Below, in pieces: positions 32,812-44,472 of a stretch of DNA of 64,000 nucleotides. Positions within the stretch are counted from its first letter, which is position 1, and each line of letters starts with the position of its first letter. A program made the position numbers and the translations under genes. The DNA is taken from positions 2,666,001 through 2,730,000 of the forward strand of contig NZ_JACHMM010000001.1 of assembly GCF_014204975.1 (NCBI RefSeq). The letters are read 5' to 3'. This DNA comes from Jiangella mangrovi. GTDB taxonomy: Bacteria; Actinomycetota; Actinomycetes; Jiangellales; Jiangellaceae. The notes beneath the pieces are model-generated. The model was not told where the DNA came from, did no database searches, and saw only the letters and a list, made by a program, of their open reading frames with translations.

Positions 32812-34444
32812 CACGGCTCGAGCCACCGCCGCCACTTGGGCCGGCGCACCTGCGGCCAGGACTCGGCGAAGGCGGCCCGGGCGGCGTGCACGTGGGCCCG
32901 CTCGTTCGAGGCCAGGACCCCGAGCGCGAACGCGACGTCGGCGGACGCGAGATCGGAGTGGGCCAGCTCGCGGGCCTTCGCCGCGGCCATGGCGGCGTCC
33001 TGGTGCTCGCCGAGGATCTCGGTGACCTTCTCGATCTGCCTGGCGAACGCCTTGGCGTCGCCGCCGAGGGTCGGGGCGACGGCCTCGGCGGCGTAGCGGG
33101 TGCGCTTGGCGGCCAGCCGGGCGTCGTGCCACTCCTCGTCGGGGGCGGCGTCGGTGAGGCCGTCGGCGGCCTGGTCGAGCTTCGCCCACGCCTTCTCGAC
33201 CAGCGGCGGCAGCACGTCGCGCGACGGGCGCTCGACGTCGGGGCCGGCCAGCGGCCGGGCGACCGCACGGACCAGGCGGTCGTGCAGGGCGAGGTAGCGG
33301 TCGTCGTCGAGCAGCTCGCCCACCCGGGCCCGGGCGTCGGCGACCGTGCCGCCCAGGACCTCGGCGAGCAGCTGCTTCACCTCGGTCGCGGGGAGGTCGG
33401 ACGGAAGGTCGGCGCAGTGCCGGTCCAGCCGCTCGCGCAGGACGTCGCCCTCGCGCAGCTCGCCGAGGCTGCGGGCGAACCAGCCCAGCTCGGCGCGCAG
33501 CTCCTCGGCCCACGGCTTGTCGAGCAGCGGCCGGAACGTGCGCAGTCCGCTACGCAGCCGCCGGGCGGCGACCCGGAGCTGGTGCACGGCCTCGGGGTCG
33601 GCCGGCTCGCGGCGGAACGCGACGTCGGCCGCGCGCAGCGCCCGCACGTGCGTGGACAGGTACGCGACCAGGGTGTCGCGGGCCGGATCCTTTGGCTTGG
33701 GGACGGGGAGCTCGGGCACCTCGGGCGGCGCGGCGGCGTTGGGCCCGAGCGCACGGACCGCCTTGGCGACGAACTCGCCGCCGACGGCGCCGGCCTCGCC
33801 CAGTGCCTCGGCCACGGACGCGATGAGCGGGCCGCCGCCGATCTCTTCGAGCTCGATCTCGCGGAACCGGGCGGCGACGGTGCCGTCGGAGCCGACCACG
33901 TGGACGGTGTCGTCGACGAGCTCGCCGACGTCGCCGTCGTCGGAGCGGATGACCTGGCGGGCGCGGGTGGTGCGCAGCGTGGAGACCAGGACCAGCGGCT
34001 CGGTGCGGGTGATGACCCGGACGAGGACGGCCAGCTCGGCGGGCGGCGTGCGCGGGCCGGGAGCCGGCCTGTCGCCGTCGGACGAGGGGACGGGCTCGGC
34101 GCCGTCGGCCGACGGGCTCGGCTCGAGCGGCAGCCGGATCTCGTCGCGGGCGTTGAGGCCGGCCGGGACCTTGAGGTGCCAGCCCTCGTCGTAGCCTCCT
34201 TGCCCGAGGTTCGCCTCTCCGCCGAGGGCACGGGTGACCCTTCGGCGCAGCGTGATGCCCTCGCGGGCGAGGCGGAGGTCGGGGGTGTCGTAGTAGGCCG
34301 ACTCGAGCTCGACCACGCCGAGGTCGTCGACGGCGGAGACGCCGGCCAGCGTGGAGAGGTCGGGAATGCGGAACAGCCCGTGGACGCGGAACTTCTGCTC
34401 GACCTCACGGGCGGTGTGTGGTCGAGCCGTCTGCTCCGCACGGC

Positions 34445-34448
<4 letters not shown>
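32811..34448 (-). CDS. CYTH-CHAD domain protein (polyphosphate-linked)
   Basis: A 545-residue protein. The N-terminal CYTH (triphosphate tunnel) domain has the ExExK motif in REVEQKFRV and spans about 1-205, interrupted by a Pro/Ser-rich insert near 115-135. The CHAD domain (about 255-545) has the conserved His segments ([36 protein letters not shown]) that bind polyphosphate. GTG 34448 overlaps the ppk stop (GTGA). It probably binds or hydrolyses polyphosphate or triphosphate made by Ppk. Confidence 0.9.
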
Positions 34449-36523
<2,075 letters not shown>

Positions 36524-36573
36524 GGCTCAATGCTGACACGGGCGAGTGAACAGTGGGTAGCTCGGGAGGGGCC

Positions 36574-37218
36574 TCATGATTCGAGATATGCCAGGACCGC
36601 CCGCACGCGCCGGTGACCGGCGTCGCCCTGGGCCAGCCCGAGCTTGGCGAAGATGTTGCGGATGTGCTTGCTGACGGCGGTCTCGGTGACCACCAGGCGG
36701 GCGGCGATGTCGGGGTTGGCCAGGCCCTCGGCCATGAGCGCCAGCACCTCGCGCTCGCGCGGCGTGAGCGTGCGGATGGGGTCGTCGGCGCGGCGGCGGA
36801 CCATGAGCTGGGACACGACCTCGGGGTCCATGACGGTGCCGCCGCCGGCCACGCGGTGCAGCGCATCGAGGAACTCGCCGACCTTGCCGACCCGCTCCTT
36901 GAGCAGGTAGCCGACGCCGTCGGCGCCCCCGGCCAGCAGCTCGGTGGCATAGCTGTCCTCGACGTAGGCCGACAGCACGAGGACGGGGAAGCCGGGCCGC
37001 TCGCGCCGGGCGGCGGCCGCGGCGGCGATGCCCTCGTCGGTGAAGCCGGGCGGCAGCCGGACGTCGACGACGGCGGCGTCGGGCGTCTGTGCGGCCAGAG
37101 CGGCGAGGAAGTCGTCGGCGTTGTCGACGGCGGCGACCACCGCGATGCCCTCACTGGCCAGCAGTAGCGCCAGGCCCTCGCGGAGCAGGGTGTCGTCCTC
37201 GGCGATCACGACGCGCAC
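36574..37218 (-). CDS. NarL/LuxR-family response regulator
   Basis: A 214-residue regulator. Receiver domain (RVVIAEDDTLLREGLALLL, phospho-Asp in DAAVVDVRLPPG, VLSAYVE, and YLLKERVG) followed by a LuxR-type HTH (LTPREREVLALMAEGLANPDIAARLVV). Starts at GTG 37218, overlapping the end of the sensor kinase by 13 nt. It probably controls the divergent FtsX-type ABC exporter. Confidence 0.93.
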   Translation of the reverse strand: MRVVIAEDDTLLREGLALLLASEGIAVVAAVDNADDFLAALAAQTPDAAVVDVRLPPGFTDEGIAAAAAARRERPGFPVLVLSAYVEDSYATELLAGGADGVGYLLKERVGKVGEFLDALHRVAGGGTVMDPEVVSQLMVRRRADDPIRTLTPREREVLALMAEGLANPDIAARLVVTETAVSKHIRNIFAKLGLAQGDAGHRRVRAVLAYLES

Positions 37219-38465
37219 GGGATCACCGCCCGCACGAGCGTGGGGCCGCCGGGCGGGCTGGTCACCTCGGTGCGGCCGTCGAACCCGGCCACCCGCCGGC
37301 GGATGCCGGCCAGCCCACTGCCGCCGGACTCGTCGGCGCCGCCGTGGCCGTCGTCGCGCACCTCGATCACCAGCGTCTCCTCCTCGCCCGGGGCGGCCGG
37401 GGGCCGCACCGTCGCCATGACCTCGGCATGCTCGGCGCCGCTGTGCTTGACGGTGTTGGTCAGCGCCTCGGCGACGACGAAGTAGGCGGTGGCCTCGAGC
37501 GCGGCGGGCAGCCGGCGCAGCCCGTCGGCGCGCAGCGTGCACGGTATCGCGCAGCCGGCGGCGAGCGCCGCCAGCGCGCCGTCGAGCCCGCGCTCGGAGA
37601 GGATCGGCGGGTAGATGCTGCGGACGACGTCGCGCAGCTCGCCCAGGGCGTCGGCCGCCTGGTCCTGCGCCTTGAGCAGCAGCGGCAGCGCCGAGGCGGG
37701 GTCGCGGCGCAGCGCCCGCTCGGCGATGCCGAGGTGCATGATGACGCCGACCAGCCGGTTCTGGGTGCCGTCGTGCAGGTCGCGCTCGATGCGCCGCAGC
37801 TCGGCACCGTGCGCCTCCAGCGCGGCAGCGCGGGTCGCCGTCAGCTCGGTGACCCGCTCGCTCAGCTGGGCGCCCTTGGCCGGCCGCAGCAGCCCGCGTG
37901 CCGCCCAGGCCTGCCACCGTCCCAGCAGCGGCACCAGGAGCAGCGTCAGCACGAGCCAGCCGGCGCCGATGGGCACCAGGCCCAGCGCGCCGAGCCAGGA
38001 CGTCACCGCGTACGGCGCCTCGACCGGATCGTCCGCCGGCATCGCGCGCCAGTACACCAGCGCCAGGGCGGCGTTCACCGCGCTCAGCGGCAGCAGCAGC
38101 GCCCCGATGCCGACGACCAGGCCGGTGAGGCCGTGGATCAGGACCCAGCCGACGTCGCGCCGGGTGGCCGGGTCGCCGAGCAGGACCTTGGTCCGGACGG
38201 CGGGTGCGTCGGGCGAGGTGTCGTACGGCGCGGGGACCGGGCGGCAGGTGAACGCCGTGACGCGGCGGCGCTCGTCGCCGGCCCACCGGCGCACCGCCCG
38301 CACCGTCGACGGGATGGCCAGCCAGCCCACGCCGATCAGCGTGAACACGGCCACCAGCAGCACCCGGATCAGCAGGACCAGCGCGACCGCCGCGCTGACG
38401 ACGCCGCGCAGCAGGAACGGCAGCGCCCGTCGCGTCGCCCTGGTCGCCGCTCGCACCCTGCCCAT
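37206..38465 (-). CDS. Two-component sensor histidine kinase (NarX/DesK-like)
   Basis: A 419-residue membrane kinase. Hydrophobic segments lie at about 20-55 and 105-185 (a PspC-like sensor region is likely absent), then HisKA_3 (ERDLHDGTQNRLVGVIMHLG, phospho-His in RDLHDG) and an ATPase domain (AEALTNTVKHSGA; VRDDGHGG; GSGLAGIRRRV). No large extracellular loop, so it may sense a membrane signal such as an antibiotic. Divergent from the ABC genes by 132 nt. Confidence 0.9.
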   Translation of the reverse strand: MGRVRAATRATRRALPFLLRGVVSAAVALVLLIRVLLVAVFTLIGVGWLAIPSTVRAVRRWAGDERRRVTAFTCRPVPAPYDTSPDAPAVRTKVLLGDPATRRDVGWVLIHGLTGLVVGIGALLLPLSAVNAALALVYWRAMPADDPVEAPYAVTSWLGALGLVPIGAGWLVLTLLLVPLLGRWQAWAARGLLRPAKGAQLSERVTELTATRAAALEAHGAELRRIERDLHDGTQNRLVGVIMHLGIAERALRRDPASALPLLLKAQDQAADALGELRDVVRSIYPPILSERGLDGALAALAAGCAIPCTLRADGLRRLPAALEATAYFVVAEALTNTVKHSGAEHAEVMATVRPPAAPGEEETLVIEVRDDGHGGADESGGSGLAGIRRRVAGFDGRTEVTSPPGGPTLVRAVIPCAS

Positions 38466-38597
38466 CACCTCAGCATGCCCGAGCGACCCCCCGCGAGTCG
38501 GTATACCCAGCACCACCATCGATCGGGGCGGCAGCCGGATCGTTCCCGCCGCGTCCGCTCCATAGCGTCGTGACCAGGCCCAACAAGGAGGAACGAC
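38466..38597. promoter_or_regulatory. Divergent promoter region, sensor kinase and ABC exporter
   Basis: Plus strand: TAGCGT at 38563-38568 is a candidate -10 for the ABC genes, followed by AAGGAGGAA before GTG 38598. Minus strand: TATACC (38505-38500) is a candidate -10 for the kinase. No obvious operator repeat was seen. Confidence 0.35.
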
Positions 38598-39338
38598 GTG
38601 CACACCATGACGGCACCGGCGGTCCGGCTCGACGCCGTGACCAAGATCTACGGGAGCGGCGACCACCGGGTGACGGCGCTGCGCGAGGTCGGCGCGGACC
38701 TCGCCACCGGCACCTTCACCGCGATCATGGGCCCGTCCGGGTCCGGCAAGAGCACCTTCCTGCAGTGCGCCGCCGGGCTGGACCGGCCGACGTCGGGCTC
38801 GGTCCGGCTGGGCGACACCGAACTGTCCGAGCTGTCGGACAACGAGCTGACCGTGGTCCGCCGCGACCGCATCGGCTTCGTCTTCCAGACCTACAACCTG
38901 CTGTCCTCGCTGAGCGTCGAGGACAACGTGTCGCTGCCACTGCGGCTGGCAGGCCGCACGATCGACCCCGCCTGGATCGCCCAGGTGGCCGGGTCGGTCG
39001 GACTGGCCGAGCACCTGCAGCGGCGTCCGGCCCAGCTCTCCGGCGGCCAGCAGCAGCGGGTGGCCATCGCCCGCGCGCTGGTCACCCGGCCCGACGCGGT
39101 GTTCGCCGACGAGCCCACCGGCGCGCTCGACACCCGCACCGGCCGGCAGGTGCTCGAGCTGCTGCGCCGCGTCGTCGACGAGAGCGGCCAGACGGTGATC
39201 ATGGTGACGCACGACCCGGTCGCGGCGTCCTTCGCCGACCGCGTGCTGTTCCTCGCCGACGGCCGGATCACCGGAGTCGTGGACGCGCCGACGGCCGAGC
39301 TGGTCGCCGAGCGCATGACGAAGCTCGGGGCGTGGTGA
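38598..39338 (+). CDS. LolD/MacB-type ABC ATP-binding protein
   Basis: A 246-residue ATPase with Walker A GPSGSGKSTFLQCAAGL, signature [15 protein letters not shown], Walker B AVFADEPTGALD and H-loop THDPVAA. It works with the FtsX-type permease immediately downstream; the permease frame can start at a GTG overlapping the ATPase stop. GTG 38598 follows AAGGAGGAACGAC. Such exporters beside a two-component system often confer resistance to peptides or lipids. Confidence 0.94.
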   Translation: MHTMTAPAVRLDAVTKIYGSGDHRVTALREVGADLATGTFTAIMGPSGSGKSTFLQCAAGLDRPTSGSVRLGDTELSELSDNELTVVRRDRIGFVFQTYNLLSSLSVEDNVSLPLRLAGRTIDPAWIAQVAGSVGLAEHLQRRPAQLSGGQQQRVAIARALVTRPDAVFADEPTGALDTRTGRQVLELLRRVVDESGQTVIMVTHDPVAASFADRVLFLADGRITGVVDAPTAELVAERMTKLGAW

Positions 39339-39340
39339 TC

Positions 39341-41881
39341 ATGCGTGACATCGCCCGCAAGACCATCAAGGGCCGCAAGGCCGGGTTCGTCGGTGCGTTC
39401 CTCGCCGTCCTGCTGGCCTCGACGCTGGTGACGGCGCTGGGGGTGCTGGTGGAGTCCGGCGTGCGGGGCGGGCTGCCGCCCCAGCGCTACGCCGGCGCCG
39501 ACGTCGTGGTGGGCGGCGTGCAGGCGCTGCCGGTCGTCGAGGACACCGACCTCCCGCTGTCCGAACGGGTCCGGCTGCCGGCCGACGCCGTCGACGCCGT
39601 CGCCGCCGTGCCGGGGGTGGCCGAGGCGGCCGGCGACGTCAGCGCGCCGGTGAGCGTGGTGACGGACGGCGCGGTGGCCGAGCTGCCCCGGCCGGTCACC
39701 GGGCACGGCTGGTCGGCGGCGGCGCTCACGCCGTTCACCGTCGCCGACGGCGGATCCGCGCCCGAGCGCGACGACGAGGTGGCGCTCGAGGACGACCTCG
39801 CGTCGACCCTGGGCTCCGGGATCGGCGACCGCGTCGAGCTGGCCGTCGGCGGGGTCGCGTCGTCGTACACGGTGACGGCCGTCGTGACCCGGCCCGCCGG
39901 CGCCGACGCGCGGGAGTCGGCCGTGTTCCTCACCGACGAACGGGCCGGCGACCTGGCCGGCGCGGACGGGCGGTGGGACGCCGTCGGCGTGGTCGCGGCC
40001 GACGGGGTGGCCGCGGACGACCTGGCCGCCCGGATCGCCGACGCCGTGCCCGGCGTGCGCACCCACACCGGCGACGCCCGCGGTCACGTGGAGTTCTTCG
40101 ACATCGGGCGGGCCCGCAGCGAGCTGACGTTCCTGGCGCTGTCGCTGGCCGGCACCACGGTGCTGATCGCGATGTTCGTCGTGGCGAGCACGCTGGCGCT
40201 GTCGATCCAGCAGCGGCGGCGCGAGTTCGCGCTGCTGCGAGCGGTCGGCGCGAAGCGCGGGCAGGTCCGGCGGCTGGTCGGCGCCGAGGTCATGCTGCTG
40301 GCGAGCACGGCGGCGGTGCTCGGCGCGGTGCCCGGGTACCTGGTCGCGGTCCTGCTGGTCCGCGGGTTCGCCGGTTCCGGACTGCTGCCGGCCGACTTCC
40401 GGCTCGCGATGAGCCCGGTGCCGGGGCTCGCGGCCGTCGTGCTGTGCCTGGTGACGGCGCGGCTTGCGGGCTGGGTGGCCGCCCGGCGACCGGCACGGCT
40501 GAACCCCGTCGAGGCGCTGGGCGAGAGCGCGGTCGAGCAGCCGCGGCTGGGCACCGGGCGGGTCGTCGCCGGCGTGGTGCTGATCCTGCTGGGGCTGGCG
40601 GCGTCGGGCATCCCGATGCTGGTGCCCGGCACGGTGGCCGTGGCCGGTGCGGCGGGCGGGGCGCTCCTGCTGTCCATCGGCGTGGCGCTGCTGGGGCCGC
40701 GGGTGCTCGGCGCGGCGGCCGGGCTGCTGGCCGCTCCGGTGCGGCGGCTCTCGCCCGTGCACGGGTATCTGGCGACGGCGAACATGCGGGCCAACTCGCG
40801 CCGGCTGGCGGCGGCCGTGACGCCGATCGTGCTGGCGGTCGCGGTCGTCTCCGTCCAGCTGTTCAGCCAGAGCACGCTGGCGGCCGCGGCCGGCCGGCAG
40901 ACCGTCGACGGCGTCGTGGCCGACCACGTCGTCACCGGGAGCGACGGCGGCGTCGGCGCGGCGGTCACGGACGAGCTGCGACGCGAGCTGGGCGGCGACG
41001 TCACGGTGACGCCGGTCGTGCACAGCCAGGTCGTCGTCCGGTACACCGAGCTGGGCGACCCGGCTCAGGAGACGTTCGCCGCGCAGGGGCTGGACGCCGC
41101 CGGACTCGACCGCACGCTCGACCTCGAGGTCCGCGACGGCGACCTCGGCGACCTGCGCGACGGCACCGTGGCGCTGAGCCGCAACGCCTCGGCCACGTTC
41201 GGCGCCTCCGTCGGCGAGACCGTCGAGATCGTGCTCGGCGACGGCACCACCATCGAGCCGGCGGTGGTCGCGGTCTACGGCCGTGGCCTCGGTTTCGGCG
41301 ATCTCACGCTGCCGCACGACCAGCTGGCGGCGCACACGACGACCGGGCAGGACAGCTGGGTGCTGATCGGCGGCGGCGACACCGATGCCGTCGGCGACGC
41401 CGTCGCCCGGGTGGCCGCGGAGCACCCGGGCCTGGTCGCCGGCACCGGCGCCGGGCTGTCCGCGGCCGGCTCGGCCGAGCGGTCGGCGGAGTCGTCCACC
41501 AGCCTGGTCGCGATCCTCGCGCTGCTCGCGTACCTTGCGGTGTCGGTGGTGAACACGCTGGTCATGGCCACGTCGGAGCGGACCCGCGAGTTCGCCCTGC
41601 TACGTCTGGCCGGGGCGGGACGGCGGCACGTGCTGGCGATGATGCGGGTCGAGGCGGCGGTGATCGTCGCGGTGTCGGTCGTCGTCGGCCTGCTGGTCGC
41701 GCTGCCGCCGCTGGTCGGGATCAGCGTGGGCCTCACGGAGTCGTTCCTGCCGTCGATCTCGCCGGCCGGGTTCCTCGGCATCGTGCTGGCGACGGCGTCG
41801 CTCGGATTCCTGGCCGTGGGCGTGCCGGCTCGGGCAGCCCTGCGGCTGCGCCCGGTCGACGCGATCGGCCTGCGCGAGTGA
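39341..41881 (+). CDS. FtsX-like ABC transporter permease
   Basis: An 846-residue permease with two FtsX-like units: a first membrane helix at about 10-35, a large extracytoplasmic domain (about 40-250), three helices (from FLALSLAGTTVLIAMFVVAS), a second extracytoplasmic domain and a last three-helix set (LVAILALLAYLAVSVVNTLVMATSERTREFALLRLAG, quoted in part as EFALLRLAG). This is the duplicated architecture of mechanotransmission exporters. Starts at ATG 39341 or GTG 39335, the latter overlapping the ATPase stop. Confidence 0.92.
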   Translation: MRDIARKTIKGRKAGFVGAFLAVLLASTLVTALGVLVESGVRGGLPPQRYAGADVVVGGVQALPVVEDTDLPLSERVRLPADAVDAVAAVPGVAEAAGDVSAPVSVVTDGAVAELPRPVTGHGWSAAALTPFTVADGGSAPERDDEVALEDDLASTLGSGIGDRVELAVGGVASSYTVTAVVTRPAGADARESAVFLTDERAGDLAGADGRWDAVGVVAADGVAADDLAARIADAVPGVRTHTGDARGHVEFFDIGRARSELTFLALSLAGTTVLIAMFVVASTLALSIQQRRREFALLRAVGAKRGQVRRLVGAEVMLLASTAAVLGAVPGYLVAVLLVRGFAGSGLLPADFRLAMSPVPGLAAVVLCLVTARLAGWVAARRPARLNPVEALGESAVEQPRLGTGRVVAGVVLILLGLAASGIPMLVPGTVAVAGAAGGALLLSIGVALLGPRVLGAAAGLLAAPVRRLSPVHGYLATANMRANSRRLAAAVTPIVLAVAVVSVQLFSQSTLAAAAGRQTVDGVVADHVVTGSDGGVGAAVTDELRRELGGDVTVTPVVHSQVVVRYTELGDPAQETFAAQGLDAAGLDRTLDLEVRDGDLGDLRDGTVALSRNASATFGASVGETVEIVLGDGTTIEPAVVAVYGRGLGFGDLTLPHDQLAAHTTTGQDSWVLIGGGDTDAVGDAVARVAAEHPGLVAGTGAGLSAAGSAERSAESSTSLVAILALLAYLAVSVVNTLVMATSERTREFALLRLAGAGRRHVLAMMRVEAAVIVAVSVVVGLLVALPPLVGISVGLTESFLPSISPAGFLGIVLATASLGFLAVGVPARAALRLRPVDAIGLRE

Positions 41882-41886
41882 CGCGG

Positions 41887-42798
41887 CTACGGCTGGGCCG
41901 GGTCGCGGCGGTAGGCGACGTCGACGGCGTGGCGGGTGAAGCCCTCGCGCTCGTACAGGTGCACGGCGGCGGTGTTGTCGCCCTCGACGTAGAGGGTGAC
42001 GGTGCGGACGCCGGCCACGTCGGCCAGGTAGCGCAGTCCGGCGGTGGTCAGCGCTCCACCCAACCCGCGCCCGTGCGCGGCCGGCGCCACGCCCAGCACG
42101 TAGACCTCGCCGATCGCCTCGTCGACACCGCCGGGGCCGGGGTTGGGGTCGTGCTCGTGCACCTTCGTCCAGTGGTAGCCGAGCAGGCGGTCGTCCTCGT
42201 CGACGGCGAGCAGGAAGCCGGCCGGGTCGAAGTCGGCCGCGGCCTCGGCGGACCTGATGTCGTCGAGGGTCTGGCCGCCCTGCTCGGGGTGCCAGCTGAA
42301 CGCGGCGTTGTTGACCTCGAGCCAGGCGGCCTCGTCGCCGCCGGGCTCGAACGGCCGCAGCCGGACGCCGTCGGGCCACTCGGGCTCCGGCAGCGACCCC
42401 GGGTCGACACGGCGGCGCAGCTGCAGCAGCTCGCGGGCCCGGACCAGCCCGTGCCGCCGGGCCAGGGCGACGGCGGCGGGGTGGTCGCCGTGCGACCAGA
42501 TCCAGAGCTCGCCGGGGATGAAGTCGAGCAGGTCGTTGAGCAGCGCGCCGCCCAGCCCGCGTCCGCGGTGATCGGGGTCGACGACCAGCTCGGCGGCCAG
42601 CCGGTCGCCCTGGACGGCCGCGTAGGCCGCGCCCGCGAGGCGGTCGCCGGCCCGGACGGCCAGGGCCGCCGTCGACGACCCGTCGCGGGCCGCCGGGAAC
42701 AGGTCGTCGCTGAACGGGGCGGCGCCGTCGGCCTCGCGCGCCCGCGCCGCCAGCACCTCCAGCTCCGCGATCTCGGCCGCGGTGAACGTGGTCGCCAT
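41887..42798 (-). CDS. mshD: Mycothiol acetyltransferase
   Basis: Acetylates Cys-GlcN-inositol in the last step of mycothiol synthesis. The 303-residue protein has two GNAT domains; acetyl-CoA loops are DHRGRGLGGALL (N-terminal, about 80) and AHGRGLGGALTTAG (C-terminal, about 240), with NNAAFSWHPEQGG typical of MshD. ATG 42798 is taken; a GTG two codons earlier overlaps the upstream stop. Close to glnR, as in Mycobacterium. Confidence 0.92.
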   Translation of the reverse strand: MATTFTAAEIAELEVLAARAREADGAAPFSDDLFPAARDGSSTAALAVRAGDRLAGAAYAAVQGDRLAAELVVDPDHRGRGLGGALLNDLLDFIPGELWIWSHGDHPAAVALARRHGLVRARELLQLRRRVDPGSLPEPEWPDGVRLRPFEPGGDEAAWLEVNNAAFSWHPEQGGQTLDDIRSAEAAADFDPAGFLLAVDEDDRLLGYHWTKVHEHDPNPGPGGVDEAIGEVYVLGVAPAAHGRGLGGALTTAGLRYLADVAGVRTVTLYVEGDNTAAVHLYEREGFTRHAVDVAYRRDPAQP

Positions 42799-42800
42799 GC

Positions 42801-43574
42801 TCACCCGGCGGCCGGGGCGCGGCGCAGCGGCGCGACCGTCGGCACCGGGTCCTCGGTGAGGAAGCCGAGCACCAGCCGGTTGACGAGGTCCGGCTTCTCC
42901 TGCGTCAGGAAGTGCGACGTGCCGGGCACGACGGCCAGCTCCGCGTTCGGCATGGCGTCGTACATCTCGACCAGGTGCGCCAGCGTGACGATGTCGTCGT
43001 CGGCGAGCATGAGCAGCGTGCGGTGCGGGACCTTCGCCAGCTCGGCGACCGGCAGGTACGGCTCGCGCCGCGACATCTCGCCGATCTTCTCGGCCACCAC
43101 GCGGAAGTGGGCGGCGCCGTCGGGCGACACCTCGGCGTAGGACGGGCCGAGGAACTGCTCGAGCAGGTCGACGTCCCACGGCGCGTCGGGCACCGCCTCG
43201 CCGTCCTTGCTGAACCCGCCGCTGATCAGCACCATGCGGTTCACCAGCTCGGGGCGCTGCAGCGCGACGAGCAGCCAGACGAACGCGCCGACGCTGTGCC
43301 CCAGGACGTCGGCGGGCCGGCCGACCGCCTGCTCGAGGAACACGATCATGTCGTCGGCCATGGCCTGGAACGTGATCGGCCCCTCGACGTCGGCCGTGCG
43401 CCCGTGTCCGCGCAGGTCGGGCGTGTAGACGCGGAACCGTTCGGCCAGCGGCCCGACGTTCGGCTCGAACCAGCGCGAGTCGACCATGCCGCCGTGCAGC
43501 AGCACCAGCGGATCGCCGTCGCCCTGCTGCTCGTACCAGGTGCGGGCCGGGCCCACGGTCACGTAGTCAGCCAT
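42801..43574 (-). CDS. Alpha/beta-hydrolase fold protein
   Basis: A 257-residue hydrolase with the oxyanion segment LLHGGMVDSRWF, nucleophile elbow GHSVGA (Ser about 94), acid near LLMLADDD and the catalytic His in GTSHFL. The substrate is not predictable. Its stop is 3 nt from the mshD ATG, so it is probably co-transcribed with mshD. It starts at ATG 43574, 22 nt after glnR. Confidence 0.9.
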   Translation of the reverse strand: MADYVTVGPARTWYEQQGDGDPLVLLHGGMVDSRWFEPNVGPLAERFRVYTPDLRGHGRTADVEGPITFQAMADDMIVFLEQAVGRPADVLGHSVGAFVWLLVALQRPELVNRMVLISGGFSKDGEAVPDAPWDVDLLEQFLGPSYAEVSPDGAAHFRVVAEKIGEMSRREPYLPVAELAKVPHRTLLMLADDDIVTLAHLVEMYDAMPNAELAVVPGTSHFLTQEKPDLVNRLVLGFLTEDPVPTVAPLRRAPAAG

Positions 43575-43596
43575 GGGCCGACCCTACCGGCCGGGG

Positions 43597-44379
43597 TCAG
43601 TCGGGCAGCGTGATGCTCATGGCACCGCGGTCGGCCCGCTCGACCCGTGCGGGCGGCAGGTCGTCGTCAGGGAGCGGGACGCTGGTCGCCGAGCGCCCCG
43701 ACCGGCCCTGCTGAGGGGGGACGAAGCGGTACCCGACGTTGCGGACCGTGCCGATGAGCGACTCGTGGTCGGCGCCGAGCTTGGCCCGCAGCCGCCGCAC
43801 ATGGACGTCGACCGTGCGGGTACCACCGAAGTAGTCGTACCCCCACACCTCCTGGAGGAGCTGAGCGCGGGTGAACACGCGGCCGGGATGCTGCGCCAGG
43901 AACTTGAGCAGCTCGAACTCCTTGTACGTGAGGTCGAGCGTGCGGCGGGCCACCTTCGCGGTGTACGTGGCCTCGTCGATGACGAGGTCGCCGGAGCGGA
44001 TCTCGTCGGGCGCGTCGTCGCCGGCCGCGGCCAGCCGGCCCTGCGCGAGCCGCAGCCGCGCCTCGACCTCGGCCGGCCCGGCGGAGTCGAGGAGGACGTC
44101 GTCGATACCCCATTCGGCGGTGACGGCGGCCAGCCCGCCCTCGGTGACGATGGCCATGAGCGGCACGTCGACGCCGGTGGTGCGGATGAGCCGGGTGAGG
44201 CCGCGGGCCTGGGAGAGGTCGCGGCGCGCGTCGACGGCGACGACGTCACCCGTGGGCGCGTCGACCAGGGCGGACGCCTCCGCCGGGAGGACCCGGACGT
44301 CGTGCAGGAGGAAGCCCAGCGCCGGCAGCACCTCGGCCGAGGGTTGCAGCGAGTTGGTCAGCAGGACGATGGTTGCCAT
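43597..44379 (-). CDS. glnR: GlnR-like OmpR-family nitrogen regulator
   Basis: A 260-residue regulator closely resembling Streptomyces GlnR, as I recall its sequence: [20 protein letters not shown] start, [36 protein letters not shown], and winged helix [20 protein letters not shown] to [13 protein letters not shown]. GlnR is an orphan response regulator lacking the full phosphorylation pocket and controls nitrogen genes. ATG 44379. The C-terminal 35 residues are a less conserved tail. Divergent from a hydrolase gene across an 11-bp inverted repeat. Confidence 0.88.
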   Translation of the reverse strand: MATIVLLTNSLQPSAEVLPALGFLLHDVRVLPAEASALVDAPTGDVVAVDARRDLSQARGLTRLIRTTGVDVPLMAIVTEGGLAAVTAEWGIDDVLLDSAGPAEVEARLRLAQGRLAAAGDDAPDEIRSGDLVIDEATYTAKVARRTLDLTYKEFELLKFLAQHPGRVFTRAQLLQEVWGYDYFGGTRTVDVHVRRLRAKLGADHESLIGTVRNVGYRFVPPQQGRSGRSATSVPLPDDDLPPARVERADRGAMSITLPD

Positions 44380-44417
44380 GTCTGGACCTCCAGTCGGCCA
44401 GGTGCCCCACGAACGCA

Positions 44418-44453
44418 CAAGGGACCTGCCGGCGTCATCGCCCAGGTCCCTTG
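44418..44453. promoter_or_regulatory. 11-bp inverted repeat between glnR and a hydrolase gene
   Basis: CAAGGGACCTG (44418-44428) and CAGGTCCCTTG (44443-44453) are perfect complements with a 14-nt loop, in the 93-bp divergent gap. It may be a shared operator or an RNA hairpin. Confidence 0.55.
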
Positions 44454-44472
44454 GTGAGAGAGAATAGCTGAT

